This document shows, piece by piece, positions 54,051-63,552 of a stretch of 64,000 nt of DNA (position 1 is the first letter of the stretch; the number at the start of each line of letters is the position of its first letter). This DNA comes from Rhodocollybia butyracea (lineage: Eukaryota; Basidiomycota; Agaricomycetes; Agaricales; Omphalotaceae). The DNA is taken from contig JADNRY010000109.1 of assembly GCA_015501585.1 (NCBI GenBank), positions 1 through 64,000 of the forward strand. The letters run 5' to 3'. The notes under the pieces were generated by a model, which worked only from the letters and a program-made list of their open reading frames with translations, was not told the origin of the DNA and did not search any database. The translations under genes were made by a program, and so were the position numbers.

Positions 54051-55392
54051 TCTTCGCTCGGATAATGCCTGTACCGCGGTCCCAATCACAGAAGGGGAAA
54101 GCACCATGTACGCCTGAGTCTTTCTCCTGCAAAACGTGTCCCTTCCTACCACATCCGATGCACCTCGGTTCCGGAAGGACGAGCCGAGTGCGATCTGGAA
54201 AGGACTTGGCATCCATGTTAGGAGCAAGAGTGGAGGTTGAAGCCGAAGCTGAATACAACACAGAGTTGTATGAATTCTTCCCACCAGAGTGAGAGTAAGA
54301 GGAGGAAGGCTGTTTCGACTCAGCGAGAATCCGGTAAGCTGAAGCCTCTGATTCGACCAGGGACCACTGGTTGTCATAATAAGATGCAGGAAAGCTCTCG
54401 TTATGAGCATAGTGGCTAGCTCGCATCTTGATTTCTTTTGGAAGCCAAAGGTTGAAATACTTCTCGGAATCACGTTGGTTCCTGAAAAAACCAAAGTGAT
54501 ACTTGAAAAACTTCGGACGAGGGCTTTCGGGATCATTGCCATATCGCTGGAGCTCGAAAGCGAAATACTGGTTAGTGGCCTCGAACCACTGGTTATAAAG
54601 GAGGTCCTCATCCTTTAGAGGTCCAATATCCTTCTCGTCCTTCAACTTCTTCACAATATCGTCGATGTCAATAACGTATGTTTTCGTTGTCATGCCTGGA
54701 ACTCTGTACTGTTTGTAGAGATGGATTTTGCTGATGATTTTCTCGGCGGTTGGTGGGTAAAAGAAGGCGAGGGGAAAAACATAACTGTGGCGTGCCGTTT
54801 CGAAGAACGCGTCTGGGAAGATGATGCGTATGGGCTGAGCTGCACTACGTGTGACAAGTTGGACAGGAGGTTCTGGCCCTGCAAAAACAGAAACTTGGCT
54901 TTGGCGGTCAGTAGCTCCACCAGAGGTACTACCGATGCTTAACCTCTCTTTCTCGTCTTCTTCATTAGCCTTCCTCATCTCCACAATAGCATGGGAGCCC
55001 AAGATAGGCATGAGTTCTGTAAAGATTGTGGGGTCCTTCCTGAGACCATCGAAGACTTCATCCTCGAGAGATATGGTAGATTCCACATCCGAGATTTCCA
55101 TGTCCGCCTCTACTGGCCGTCTCGGAGGCGCGGCACCTGGAATGGTTTCTGTCACTGCCTGCGCATGTCTAGCGCGTGCCATCTCTCTCTCCAGATACTT
55201 TTCCCTGCGGCTGTCATTACGAGCGCCGATTTCCACGTTCTTTTTTAGGATCGTCTTCAGCGGAAGTTTTTTCAACGCGTTGTTTACTTCCGGGGATATA
55301 TGCGTCCGTTTAGTGCGAGTCGACCGGTCGAAAGAAGAATCGTGAGGTTGGAAACGTTTGAGAAGCCTGGGTGGTGCAGAGTTGTCCGTCAT
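53893..55392 (-). CDS. Gag-like protein of the YR retrotransposon
   Basis: 499 codons from ATG 55392 (MTDNSAPPRLLKRFQPHDSS). Basic N-terminus, a charged middle, and near the C-terminus two cysteine-rich groups: RCIGCGRKGHVLQEKD and CKFGDGCAFAHICSLCGGSH, likely zinc-binding and nucleic-acid-binding. Lies first after the A1 repeat on the minus strand, the normal place for Gag. The last ~158 nt overlap the RT start in a different frame. Confidence 0.8.
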   Translation of the reverse strand: MTDNSAPPRLLKRFQPHDSSFDRSTRTKRTHISPEVNNALKKLPLKTILKKNVEIGARNDSRREKYLEREMARARHAQAVTETIPGAAPPRRPVEADMEISDVESTISLEDEVFDGLRKDPTIFTELMPILGSHAIVEMRKANEEDEKERLSIGSTSGGATDRQSQVSVFAGPEPPVQLVTRSAAQPIRIIFPDAFFETARHSYVFPLAFFYPPTAEKIISKIHLYKQYRVPGMTTKTYVIDIDDIVKKLKDEKDIGPLKDEDLLYNQWFEATNQYFAFELQRYGNDPESPRPKFFKYHFGFFRNQRDSEKYFNLWLPKEIKMRASHYAHNESFPASYYDNQWSLVESEASAYRILAESKQPSSSYSHSGGKNSYNSVLYSASASTSTLAPNMDAKSFPDRTRLVLPEPRCIGCGRKGHVLQEKDSGVHGAFPFCDWDRGTGIIRAKNGVNRGKRICVGFNAIVTCKFGDGCAFAHICSLCGGSHSARERHSSCSCRTD

Positions 55393-55404
55393 CTCGAGGA
55401 AAAA

Positions 55405-55554
55405 AGCTTTTTAGAAGTAGAGTATTTCGGAAGATGTTGGCGACGTTGAGAATCGGGTTGAGTTTAGCGTAAGGCGCTTAACGATGTGATAAGATGCCGA
55501 TTCTCACGTCTGCCTATCTTATCCTCCAATAAGCGCCTCTAGCACTTATCTCGG
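55405..55554 (-). repeat. Split direct repeat A1
   Basis: 150 bp identical to A2 at 49682-49831. Forms the outer 5' end of the YR element, directly next to the resumed kinase-like gene at 55555. Confidence 0.9.
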
Positions 55555-55677
55555 AGCACCGACTATTTCGTTAAGTACGGCTATAAACAGGATCTAGCGA
55601 CTGAAGCTGCCACACAACGATATATCTCGGCGTATGCAGCGGCTCAAGTAATAGCGGGAGCGCAAGGCATACCCCGG
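55555..55677 (+). pseudogene. Phosphotransferase-like kinase gene, middle segment between the two insertions
   Basis: Reads TDYFVKYGYKQDLATEAATQ then RYISAYAAAQVIAGAQGIPR, continuing the segment at 49345. YFVKYG is the beta-3 lysine region. It is interrupted after GIPR by the LTR element, whose CCCGG target duplication covers 55673-55677. Confidence 0.8.
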
Positions 55678-55818
55678 TGTGACGGAGTCACAGAAGAGTT
55701 CACTCGAAATGACAGGGATAGCGCTGGTTTCGAATAAGACTAAAGAAAACACAAAGTACGATACCTAGAGTACTTATATACGACGGGAATGGACGGTCCG
55801 AACGACCGGTCCGTTACA
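55678..55818 (-). repeat. 3' LTR of the Gag-only element
   Basis: 141 bp, TG...CA ends, identical by eye to the copy at 60014-60154. Confidence 0.95.
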
Positions 55819-56018
55819 TACGCCCTCCTGGTCTACGAAGAAGACCACACACAAAGTAGCACACAACACAGGAGTAAAACAGAATAATAAAAGAGTGACT
55901 TGGGTGTAACAGAAGATTTTTCGGATTTTATAGAGGGTTTTTCGGATAGAAACAAGTGAATGAGTGGAAGGACCGTATTGGGTCCGAGAATGGGAAGAAA
56001 TCCCGACGTGTTGGCAAT

Positions 56019-59000
56019 CTATTTGCCAGTGAAGCGGAGACCCCTGCTCTTCTTGTGCCCTACTGCATCCGAAGCCTTCTTTCCCGCACAACCCCCCTCG
56101 GCCCCCATCTGCCTATCCATGACAATCCCAGTATAGAACGTGCCGGCGTCTCGGAGATGCTTACGCTCCTTTTCCCGAATCTCCACACAGCTGGGGCGGA
56201 TACGCCTGCACGGGGCAAAACAATTGCACTCGTCGACGCTGAATAAGGCACGAGGAGGGGATTCCGTGTCAAGGTAATGGATGTTGCACGCATCTCCCCA
56301 ATCAGCAAAAGTGAATTTATGCCCGAGGTCCTCGCCGTTAAAATCCTTCGTCCAACTCTCGTAATGGAAAAGATACCAGGTAGTAAGACGGCGACGGCAA
56401 GGATCATAATCAATGAAGTGATGGACTAGCTGGGGGGAATAAATGGTATGGGGAATGATGCCGTCGATTTTGCCACAGCCGAGCGTCTCGAATTTTGAGA
56501 GGGGGAAGCGCATGTTATTGAGTGTATAGGTGGGATCGGTGGGCATGGGGAATGGGATTTCTGAATAAAGGCCAAAACCATTGTAGGAATGGCTTGGCAC
56601 GCTCAAAAGCGTAGCGTCCGATAGATTGCACAGACGAGCGCCCGTATTAACGCCCATGCTGTCAGCGTTGACAGGCGGCGAACTTGAGACTTTATTTAAG
56701 CTCTCTTCTTCACCACGATGTGTAAGCACCTTTCCTCGAGCAGGAGGCTTTATGGTGAGTTCTTCTCGATTATTCTCGGGCTTTTGCTCACTGTTTGCTG
56801 CAGTAGACGCAATAATAGAATTAAATTTGTTCAAATTCACGGCGTTATCGGTTTTAGAAGTACTCGGTGCACTCCCGCCCTCCTGGACCAGCATACGCGG
56901 TCCAAGAACATGAAATTGACACCCCATCTGAGCAGAAGGTATTTCAGGACGACCTGAATCATCCTCGGCAGCCACCAAGCGGCAGGACCAAGTACAAGCC
57001 CCCTGACCCGCAAACTCATCAAAGATAGAGTATTCCGATCGAGCTTGAGCCGCATCACCGATGTTCCGCTCCTGCTCACGCCCAGACCTTGCAGTGACCA
57101 ATACCCTCGTATCATCAGCAGCTACTGCATGACACCGTTGCAGCGAACTCCGAAAGTTCGGTTCACCTCCACCTTCCCCGCCTTCCGAATCGGAATCCAA
57201 GCACTGCCGCCTGAGGTTGCCTTCTCTGAACTTAACCTCAGACTCGGACATAGGGTCCGGCATGTCGTTCTCATTGCACCCCAAGTAGGAAACCAAGCAA
57301 TGAACCGGTATTTCATCGTTGCCGGTCCAGATAAATTTGGAATACGGTAAGTTCAACGATAGCCACAGCGTGCTACCCTCAGACTCCGAAACGCTTACTG
57401 GCAATAGGCCAGGTGGTTCAGTACCTCCGCCAGAGACACCAGTATTCGAACTGAAGTCGGACAAGCTCTCCAACGTGTCAGAGATGTCATCCGCAAACCC
57501 AAAGTGCAACATGTGCAAAGTAAGTTCATGCACCTCCTGTATTTCTGAAAGCTGAGCACTTAGTTCAGCTGATTCGTCACGCAATTCAAACTGCATTCCA
57601 CGCGCGGCCAATTCAAGAGGATCGTCGCGCCCAGACTCTACAATGTCATCCACGGGACAATGCCGCGCAAAGTGACCTTGCTCGCCGCACCTATAGCAGG
57701 ACCCATCCCGACCATTACGAGCTCGTGAGTCACGCCCTCCATTCCGGTTCTCACTCTGTGAGCCGCCGTGAAACCTCTCACGGCGACGTTGACCAACATC
57801 CTGATCAGTGCGGGGCCTCGAGGGATCTGGCAGCGTATGAGGAGACTCGGAACGGCCATTATCCCGATATGAACGTCCAGCGGGACCACTACTACCGGAT
57901 TCGTCATGGAAACTGGATTGTGAGTTGTGATTAGACATCACCTCTTCAGTGCCAGACTGTTCTGACCAATCCTCGAAGTCACCCATTTCGATTAATTCAG
58001 CTTTCCGAACTATTTGTCCCCAAGAATGAATTTCTTTACTCAACTCAGCACGATGCAGCTCCTGTCGGATGCGTTTATCCAAACCATCCCACAGTTTGAC
58101 AACTCGGTCACGTCTGCCAATGTCTCCGACGAGACTCATCATATTCCCGAGCTCGTACGTGTACTCGGAAACAGAGCGACCATCTTGGTAACAGTGCTGT
58201 ATCTTGTTCCGCAACTGAGAACGGTAGTTCAAGGGAAAGCAGAAATTGAAAAGTCCCTCAAAGTATTTCTTCAGAGACCATCTACTATGGCGCGCGGCGA
58301 CCTTCTGTATAAAGAAAGACATTGCTTTGCCAGTGGTGAAAGTGGAGACCATGTAAACACGGTCTTCTTTTGCAATACGTCCTTGCTTGCAATACTGATT
58401 TGCTTGCATAACAAATTGGTGGTATCTCTCCGCATCCGCTGAACCATCATATTTCTCCGGGTTAGGAGGTCTGGTACGTGGTCGAGAATCCCTAGACTTC
58501 CGCCTACGCTTCTTATCCTTCCGTCGAGCAGAACCAGTACTTTTATGCTTATGTCCCCGGCCACGATGGCGCCTAGAGGACGAAGCACTTGAAGTACCAG
58601 ACAAAGACTCTGAGTCAGACTCTGAGCTGGAGGGACCATCAGGGCCACCCGACGGTGAGTTAGATGACTCGCTGTCAGAGCTGGAATCCGAGCTTGAAGA
58701 ATCCGAAGGTACGCAATGAATTTTTCTACCAGAGGTGACTTTCTTATGGCCATCCTCTGTAGTCTCAAGCACGCGCGCAATAATACTGTTACGCGGGAGT
58801 TGCTTCACCGGCCGCGCAGACTTGTGGTCTGGAGCTGGGGTTTTGCTCTTAAAAGCATCCCGAAAGGGTTTGGCATCCTCCTTGCGAGAAGTCTTTTTAG
58901 GAAGTGAGTCGTCGGAAGACTCAGACTCGGAGACAGCCTTATGCTGTTTCCTCTTACGGAGTTTAGACTTTGCAGATCCATTCAAGGACCGCTTACGCGA

Positions 59001-59855
59001 CCTGGTAGTAGAGACTTTGCTTCCAGCGTCGCTGTCTTCAGACGCGTCCCTAGAATTAGCAACGATGTCCCTGACATCATTCCAATTCCGGAGCGCCGCC
59101 CTTTGAGCATCAACATCGAGCTCAGTATCACTGATCTTGTTGTTTCGATCAGCAAATTTACCCTTGGAAATATATGACATTCCAGGTGTAGGCTTAGGGG
59201 AAGCAGGACGGTTGCGCCACCGTTGCTGCTGTTCGACAATCTTATTCCTCTTTTGAATAGATTCTTTTTGCACCGGAGTCATGGCATGCTCCGCCGCTTT
59301 AATAGTAGCTCGTTGCTCACTTGTGAGCGCACTAGAAATCAAATCTAATTTCTGAGACCTCAATTCTTTGAGATTTTCGAGGCTCTTAGACTTATGAGCA
59401 TGGACAGTAGTCCAAGCTCCTTGCTCATCGTTCTCAGATGCAGACAACTCCGACGTGGAATTGATTCTATTCTCCATGCTAGCTAACCTAAATGCGATAG
59501 CTAAATCCTCAGCTTCCAAAGCAGAGGGGGACTCTGGTTTACGGAGCAAACCAGTATTCAAGCTGGCGCCCAATGCAGCCGCATTGGGTGCCAGCTCTCC
59601 GGGCCCAGGTTCAACTCGAGGCTTTCGAGACTGGGTGACCGGCTGAGGGGCAACAGTGTTCACAATGGAGACACCGTCACTGACCCCGACCCGACTGACG
59701 GCAACAGCCTGCGGTGCAGCGTGGGGGGGAACCCGCACGCTGTTTTCCGTACCTGTGGGTGGGCCATTAGTCTTTCCTAAAGTGGAACGTACTTCGGCTC
59801 GAGTTGTACCGGTCGGTACAACTTTGGACCTTGTGTTGCAAGTTTTTCCGGCCAT
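56019..59855 (-). CDS. Gag polyprotein of the LTR element with a ~450-residue unassigned C-terminal region
   Basis: ATG 59855 (MAGKTCNTRSKVVPTGTTRA) gives 1278 aa without a stop; the frame is open 51 codons further upstream. Residues ~1-400 are charged and low-complexity, with SR-like runs. The retrotransposon Gag domain lies near ~430-620: RPPNPEKYDGSADAERYHQF, FTTGKAMSFFIQKVA, RSQLRNKIQHCYQDGRSVSE and YTYELGNMM. A zinc knuckle follows (CYRCGEQGHFARHC). The final ~450-500 residues match no Gag, protease or RT pattern I know; they include YLGCNENDMPDP, FPMPTDPTYTLNNMRFPLSK, IDYDPCRRRLTTWYLFHYES and CNCFAPCRRIRPSC. An intact frame of this length argues for recent function. Confidence 0.85.
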   Translation of the reverse strand: MAGKTCNTRSKVVPTGTTRAEVRSTLGKTNGPPTGTENSVRVPPHAAPQAVAVSRVGVSDGVSIVNTVAPQPVTQSRKPRVEPGPGELAPNAAALGASLNTGLLRKPESPSALEAEDLAIAFRLASMENRINSTSELSASENDEQGAWTTVHAHKSKSLENLKELRSQKLDLISSALTSEQRATIKAAEHAMTPVQKESIQKRNKIVEQQQRWRNRPASPKPTPGMSYISKGKFADRNNKISDTELDVDAQRAALRNWNDVRDIVANSRDASEDSDAGSKVSTTRSRKRSLNGSAKSKLRKRKQHKAVSESESSDDSLPKKTSRKEDAKPFRDAFKSKTPAPDHKSARPVKQLPRNSIIARVLETTEDGHKKVTSGRKIHCVPSDSSSSDSSSDSESSNSPSGGPDGPSSSESDSESLSGTSSASSSRRHRGRGHKHKSTGSARRKDKKRRRKSRDSRPRTRPPNPEKYDGSADAERYHQFVMQANQYCKQGRIAKEDRVYMVSTFTTGKAMSFFIQKVAARHSRWSLKKYFEGLFNFCFPLNYRSQLRNKIQHCYQDGRSVSEYTYELGNMMSLVGDIGRRDRVVKLWDGLDKRIRQELHRAELSKEIHSWGQIVRKAELIEMGDFEDWSEQSGTEEVMSNHNSQSSFHDESGSSGPAGRSYRDNGRSESPHTLPDPSRPRTDQDVGQRRRERFHGGSQSENRNGGRDSRARNGRDGSCYRCGEQGHFARHCPVDDIVESGRDDPLELAARGMQFELRDESAELSAQLSEIQEVHELTLHMLHFGFADDISDTLESLSDFSSNTGVSGGGTEPPGLLPVSVSESEGSTLWLSLNLPYSKFIWTGNDEIPVHCLVSYLGCNENDMPDPMSESEVKFREGNLRRQCLDSDSEGGEGGGEPNFRSSLQRCHAVAADDTRVLVTARSGREQERNIGDAAQARSEYSIFDEFAGQGACTWSCRLVAAEDDSGRPEIPSAQMGCQFHVLGPRMLVQEGGSAPSTSKTDNAVNLNKFNSIIASTAANSEQKPENNREELTIKPPARGKVLTHRGEEESLNKVSSSPPVNADSMGVNTGARLCNLSDATLLSVPSHSYNGFGLYSEIPFPMPTDPTYTLNNMRFPLSKFETLGCGKIDGIIPHTIYSPQLVHHFIDYDPCRRRLTTWYLFHYESWTKDFNGEDLGHKFTFADWGDACNIHYLDTESPPRALFSVDECNCFAPCRRIRPSCVEIREKERKHLRDAGTFYTGIVMDRQMGAEGGCAGKKASDAVGHKKSRGLRFTGK

Positions 59856-60013
59856 AGGAAAATTTTGAGATAAAATTTTGAAGAGAGAGAGAGAGGTAAG
59901 AGAGGTCGTCGAAGTCGGAGAGGACCTCAGGTGATCAAGCTGAGGGGGGTTCCGGGCAACGACGAGAGAGTTTTGTTGTTTTGTTGAAAGTAGTCGCTGT
60001 TTTGTCAAAAAAA

Positions 60014-60154
60014 TGTGACGGAGTCACAGAAGAGTTCACTCGAAATGACAGGGATAGCGCTGGTTTCGAATAAGACTAAAGAAAACACAAAGTACGATAC
60101 CTAGAGTACTTATATACGACGGGAATGGACGGTCCGAACGACCGGTCCGTTACA
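60014..60154 (-). repeat. 5' LTR of the Gag-only element
   Basis: 141 bp, identical by eye to 55678-55818. Upstream of the Gag frame on the minus strand and contains the TATA-like GTATATAAG. Confidence 0.95.
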
Positions 60155-60755
60155 CCCGGATTCCCAAAGTCCTATCGTATTCGAGCGTGACAACCTAGAG
60201 CGTATACTGTCATTGAGTACGTGAAGCTCGCAGGCACTCCCAAGTCGACAGCAGTCGCCCTCAAGTGGCTCTCAGAGGTCCCAATCATATCATTGGTCCC
60301 TTGGGGTTACATTCACCACGAGTTCTTCAAGGAAGATGAAGCACGTCTCAACGAGTATTCTCTTCGCAAAAGACTAGCTAGCTAGGCTACGGCGAGCCAG
60401 GCTTTTTCATGCAGCACGATGTGGACCCAAGCAACTTTAGCCGCGATGAGCAGGGGAACGCGGTCATTATGGACTTTGGACAGACTGCCTCCTTGCCCCA
60501 GTCCTTTGCCGCATTAACCATATTTTCTGACGATACCTCGCGCCTTACGCCGAGTTCTTAGGTCTAGCAAACAATCCTAATATCAACTCTATGGTTCGAA
60601 TCTCCGCGAACCTGTGGATGACGGGCGATCCGAAACTCGGTGTGTATACTTGCTCACATGAGATTCCGACCGCCTGAACATTCGCCATAGGCCTGGACTA
60701 CGACGGGTTTCCCAAGCTCAAGGTTTCAAAGCAGAGAAACTCTGTCAAGAATTAG
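60155..60755 (+). pseudogene. Phosphotransferase-like kinase gene, 3' segment after the second insertion
   Basis: Continues IPKVL, then FERDNLER and VIEYVKLAGTPKSTAVALKW, both one frame apart. Then GYIHHEFFKEDEARLNEYSL, the catalytic motif QHDVDPSNFSRDEQGNAVIM followed by DFGQ (Brenner motif HxDxxxxN and DFG), and LANNPNINSMVRISANLW, intron, LGLDYDGFPKLKVSKQRN to the stop at 60753-60755. This is the aminoglycoside-phosphotransferase-like kinase family common in mushrooms. Besides the two insertions, small frameshifts near 60195-60215 and a stop at 60388 show decay. Confidence 0.75.
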
Positions 60756-60865
60756 TGGAAGGGTTAGGGAGTGATTAGGAAAGCCTTCGCGCTTCAGTGT
60801 ATGGTGATGTTTCTTCATGTACGTTGTTTCATGAACTTGGGTACAAAATAATATACATGTTACAA

Positions 60866-61006
60866 TCTGGTCCTGTGTTCCAGTGAAGTTGAACCATATT
60901 TCTTCTTCAGTGTGGTTGATAATCGCTTTACTACATTCTGGTCCTGTGCTCCAGTGAAGTTGAGCCATATTCCTTCTTCAGTATGGTGGATAATCGCTCT
61001 GCTACA
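60866..61006 (-). repeat. 70-bp tandem duplication across the 3' end of GMC oxidoreductase copy 2
   Basis: 60866-60935 and 60937-61006 are head-to-tail copies (TCTGGTCCTGTG...AATCGCT...CTACA), with a handful of differences. The right copy encodes the C-terminal LSTILKKEYGSTSLEHRTRM and the stop; the left copy lies in the 3' untranslated region. Confidence 0.9.
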
Positions 61007-63552
61007 GCAAAGCAAGCACCAGCCTGATTTTTCGGTAGATATTGACATCAACTTCAACGAAGGAAATTGGTTAGCAAAATACACTTACCGTATGTCCGGA
61101 TATAATACTGGGGAAAATAGACGCATCACATACTCTGAGCCCTTGGATTCCGTATACTCGAAGTTGAGAGTCAAGGACACCGCCTTGCTCAAGCGGGGCC
61201 ATCCGACATGTACTTACCGGATGATAACTTTAGAAGCAATCAAATTCATGTTGAACCGATGAAAACAATAACCGCACAGTGTCTCCGTTCGCTCGCGAAC
61301 AATCTCTTCGAGTTCTTTATCCGTCTTTTTATCGGTAGCCATATCGAGCTTCGCTACTTCGGTACCTTTATAGTCCCAGTCAATCGAAGAGGCGACTGGC
61401 TCTGCACGAGCGATCTTGAGACAAAAGCGACTTCCCCGCACCAGTTTTGCGACGTCATCCGGAGACTGGAGATAACTAGAAGATGTTTCGAAAAAGAGTT
61501 TCGAGTTGAGCTTGGTATGACATACTTTGGGGTGATGAGAGGATGGTCCCATGGGTCATTGGACTTCAATGTTATGCTTCCTCTGCTTAATGGACTGCAT
61601 ATCAAGTGAGTATGGAGTTCAAAATGCACTTGAAAAAGACGAACCGCAAAAGACAAACATGGATCGCAATGCAAGGTGTAGAAAACCCAACTCGACCATG
61701 CTCTTTATACGCCAATGTTGTAGAGAAGATCTCTAGGTCAGGACTTTCCGAGCTGGAAGTACTGTCCTGAAGCTTCACATCAGTCGAGAACTCCTGAGGT
61801 GGGAGCAATGACGGATCATCAGATCTACAAAATGCGGCAGCCTCCGCCCACTGAGATGCTTGTGGATTAGTTTATCGCCTTCAACAAAACATGACACTAA
61901 CATTGCTGGCTAGAGGCCCCCGCCTGCTGATCAAGTACTGAATCGCTGTCCCAGCATATTTTACAAGATCAGAAGGGGTGTGCGGTATCATATGAGAAGG
62001 AGCAGTGTTTGTTTTATCTTTGAAGTAAAAGTCTACGACCGGATGGTCCGTTAAGTGGGATCCTACGCCAGGAAGGTCGAGAACGACGGGTATATGTTGA
62101 TCTACGAGATGTTTCTCAGGACCAACACCTGATAACATAAGGATCTGAAAGCGATAATTGGCAAGCATCTTTTGAAGAAACAGGCCTTCATACCTGAGGA
62201 GAGTGAATAGCACCACCACTGGGTTCGAGAGGCGTAATCAACCCCAACTCAAGCATTCTCTTACAAAATGACTTACCAGGTAATTACTTCTTTCTTAGCC
62301 CGAGCTCGGAATCGTGGTCCTTTCTGGCTGTTGGTGAACTCAACTCCCACTGCGCGAATCTCGCCGCCTTGCTTTTCGAAGAGGATTCGCGTCACTTGCG
62401 CGTGTATCGCCACTTTGAGATTTGGTCGCTTGAGAACATCTGAGGTTAGATATGCGCTTTCACTGGACACCCGCTCGACCTTCTCGTCAACGTATGTCAC
62501 TAGTTAGGTGAAGCTCAGCGAATGCACGCGTGATGTCCTACAACTTACTTATCTGAACACACCTTCGTCAGAATGACCATGTAAATGAAAATATGTGCAC
62601 GTACTCGGTTTACGCCCCTTGTCCCCGCAGTCTGATTGAAGTCCAAAGACGCAGGGATGTTAATGTTTTTACAGGCTTGGACGAAATTGGCTGAAGACGG
62701 AGTAAAATGGCTGAAATAGCCAACTTTTACGGGTCCTTTGGTGCCTTTACCGGACATGTCAACGTCCGCCTGGGTGGGATGAGACATGTAGCACTCGAAT
62801 TTTCGAAATTCCCTGTAGCAAGGTAAGTTAAGAGGGAGAACTGAGAATTGTTTACATACGAGTTGAAGTTTTTCCAGGACCAGCTATCGTCCCCGGTTAT
62901 GGCAGCCCATTCATCAAAATCGCCGGGTGCACCGTACTGGGCCCTGTAAATCAAGAAAGGTCAGACAAAAGAAGTAGGCAGAGCAGAAAATGGATTTTCA
63001 TTTGAGCGTTGATGGAGCTACAACCTCCGAGCATCTTAGCTACGGTTGTCAAGTCAGCATTCACTAAAGCGCGTTGGAAAGTGTAGAGCAACAAACCTCT
63101 TGGCCAGAATAGCTTTCTTCCCTTCGTGTTTTCGTGAGGCTCCGTGTGGAACTGGAATACGTGCTTCGGATCGTACCAGAGCTGAGAGAAAGCTCCTGGT
63201 ATGCGTGAGAAAAGGTTGTATCCACTGTGTCTCATCAGGCGCGCCATAGTTCGAATAACTGCACGAATATACCTTCCGCCTGCTTCCAATAGCAGAACGC
63301 GCACCGATGGATCTTCACTCAAACGAGAAGCCAGTACACATCCCGAAGTCCCTGTGTAGTTCTAGTTTCGATACCGGGGAGTTACTAGTCATTCGGGAAC
63401 CTACCTCCTCCAACAATAACGAAATCGAATACGCTGTTTGCTGGGGCATCCTTATCCAAGTAGTCGTCAGACCGAGGCGATGTTACGCGGGCTCCAACTT
63501 TGGAAAGGTCGGAGATATAGTGCCAGGAGTTTGGGTTGTAGAAGAGAGGCAT
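60931..63552 (-). pseudogene. GMC oxidoreductase copy 2, apparent loss of one splice donor
   Basis: Paralogue of the gene at 35914-38553 without its membrane anchor. ATG 63552 opens MPLFYNPNSWHYISDLSKVG. Family landmarks: [103 protein letters not shown] and SIISGHTAGACFAVAERL. Most joins are canonical and in phase. The intron after SSINAQ starts GAAAAT instead of GT (near 63000), with a normal TTTACAG acceptor; copy 1 has no intron there. Unspliced, the frame reads SSINAQMKIHFLLCLLLL and stops. No replacement GT is close enough. Catalytic histidines are still encoded, so the loss is recent, or this is a single-base error. Confidence 0.7.

Larger units (their letters stand above)
49435..55554 (-). 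mobile_element. Tyrosine-recombinase retrotransposon (Ngaro/PAT/DIRS type), about 6.1 kb, with split direct repeats
   Basis: Read on the minus strand: A1 repeat (55554-55405), Gag-like frame, reverse transcriptase-RNase H, tyrosine recombinase, then B1 (49930-49833), A2 (49831-49682) and B2 (49532-49435). A1 and A2 are identical over 150 bp, and B1 and B2 over 98 bp, by eye. The order A1 ... B1 A2 ... B2 is the split-direct-repeat arrangement of Ngaro- and PAT-group elements, which integrate through a circular intermediate with a tyrosine recombinase. No target duplication is expected and none is seen. An extra 149 bp separates A2 from B2, so a tandem insertion of a short deletion derivative beside a full element is an alternative reading. 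It splits the kinase-like gene at 49345. Confidence 0.85.
55678..60154 (-). mobile_element. LTR retrotransposon with a giant Gag ORF and no pol, about 4.5 kb
   Basis: Two 141-bp LTRs (55678-55818 and 60014-60154) begin TGTGACGG and end GTTACA on the plus strand and look identical. A five-base target duplication CCCGG flanks the element (55673-55677 and 60155-60159). On the minus strand the 5' LTR carries GTATATAAG as a likely TATA box. The body encodes a single long Gag-type ORF; after its stop only about 200 nt remain before the 3' LTR, ending in a purine-rich ACCAGGAGGGCG that could be the polypurine tract. No protease, reverse transcriptase, RNase H or integrase sequence is present, so mobilisation would need these in trans. 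Superfamily is not certain; the Gag domain resembles Ty3-type elements. Confidence 0.9.

Noticed and set aside
47096..60760. CRISPR-like or phage features at the repeat-rich locus
   Set aside because: The repeats are LTRs and split direct repeats of eukaryotic retrotransposons; no short regularly spaced repeats are present.
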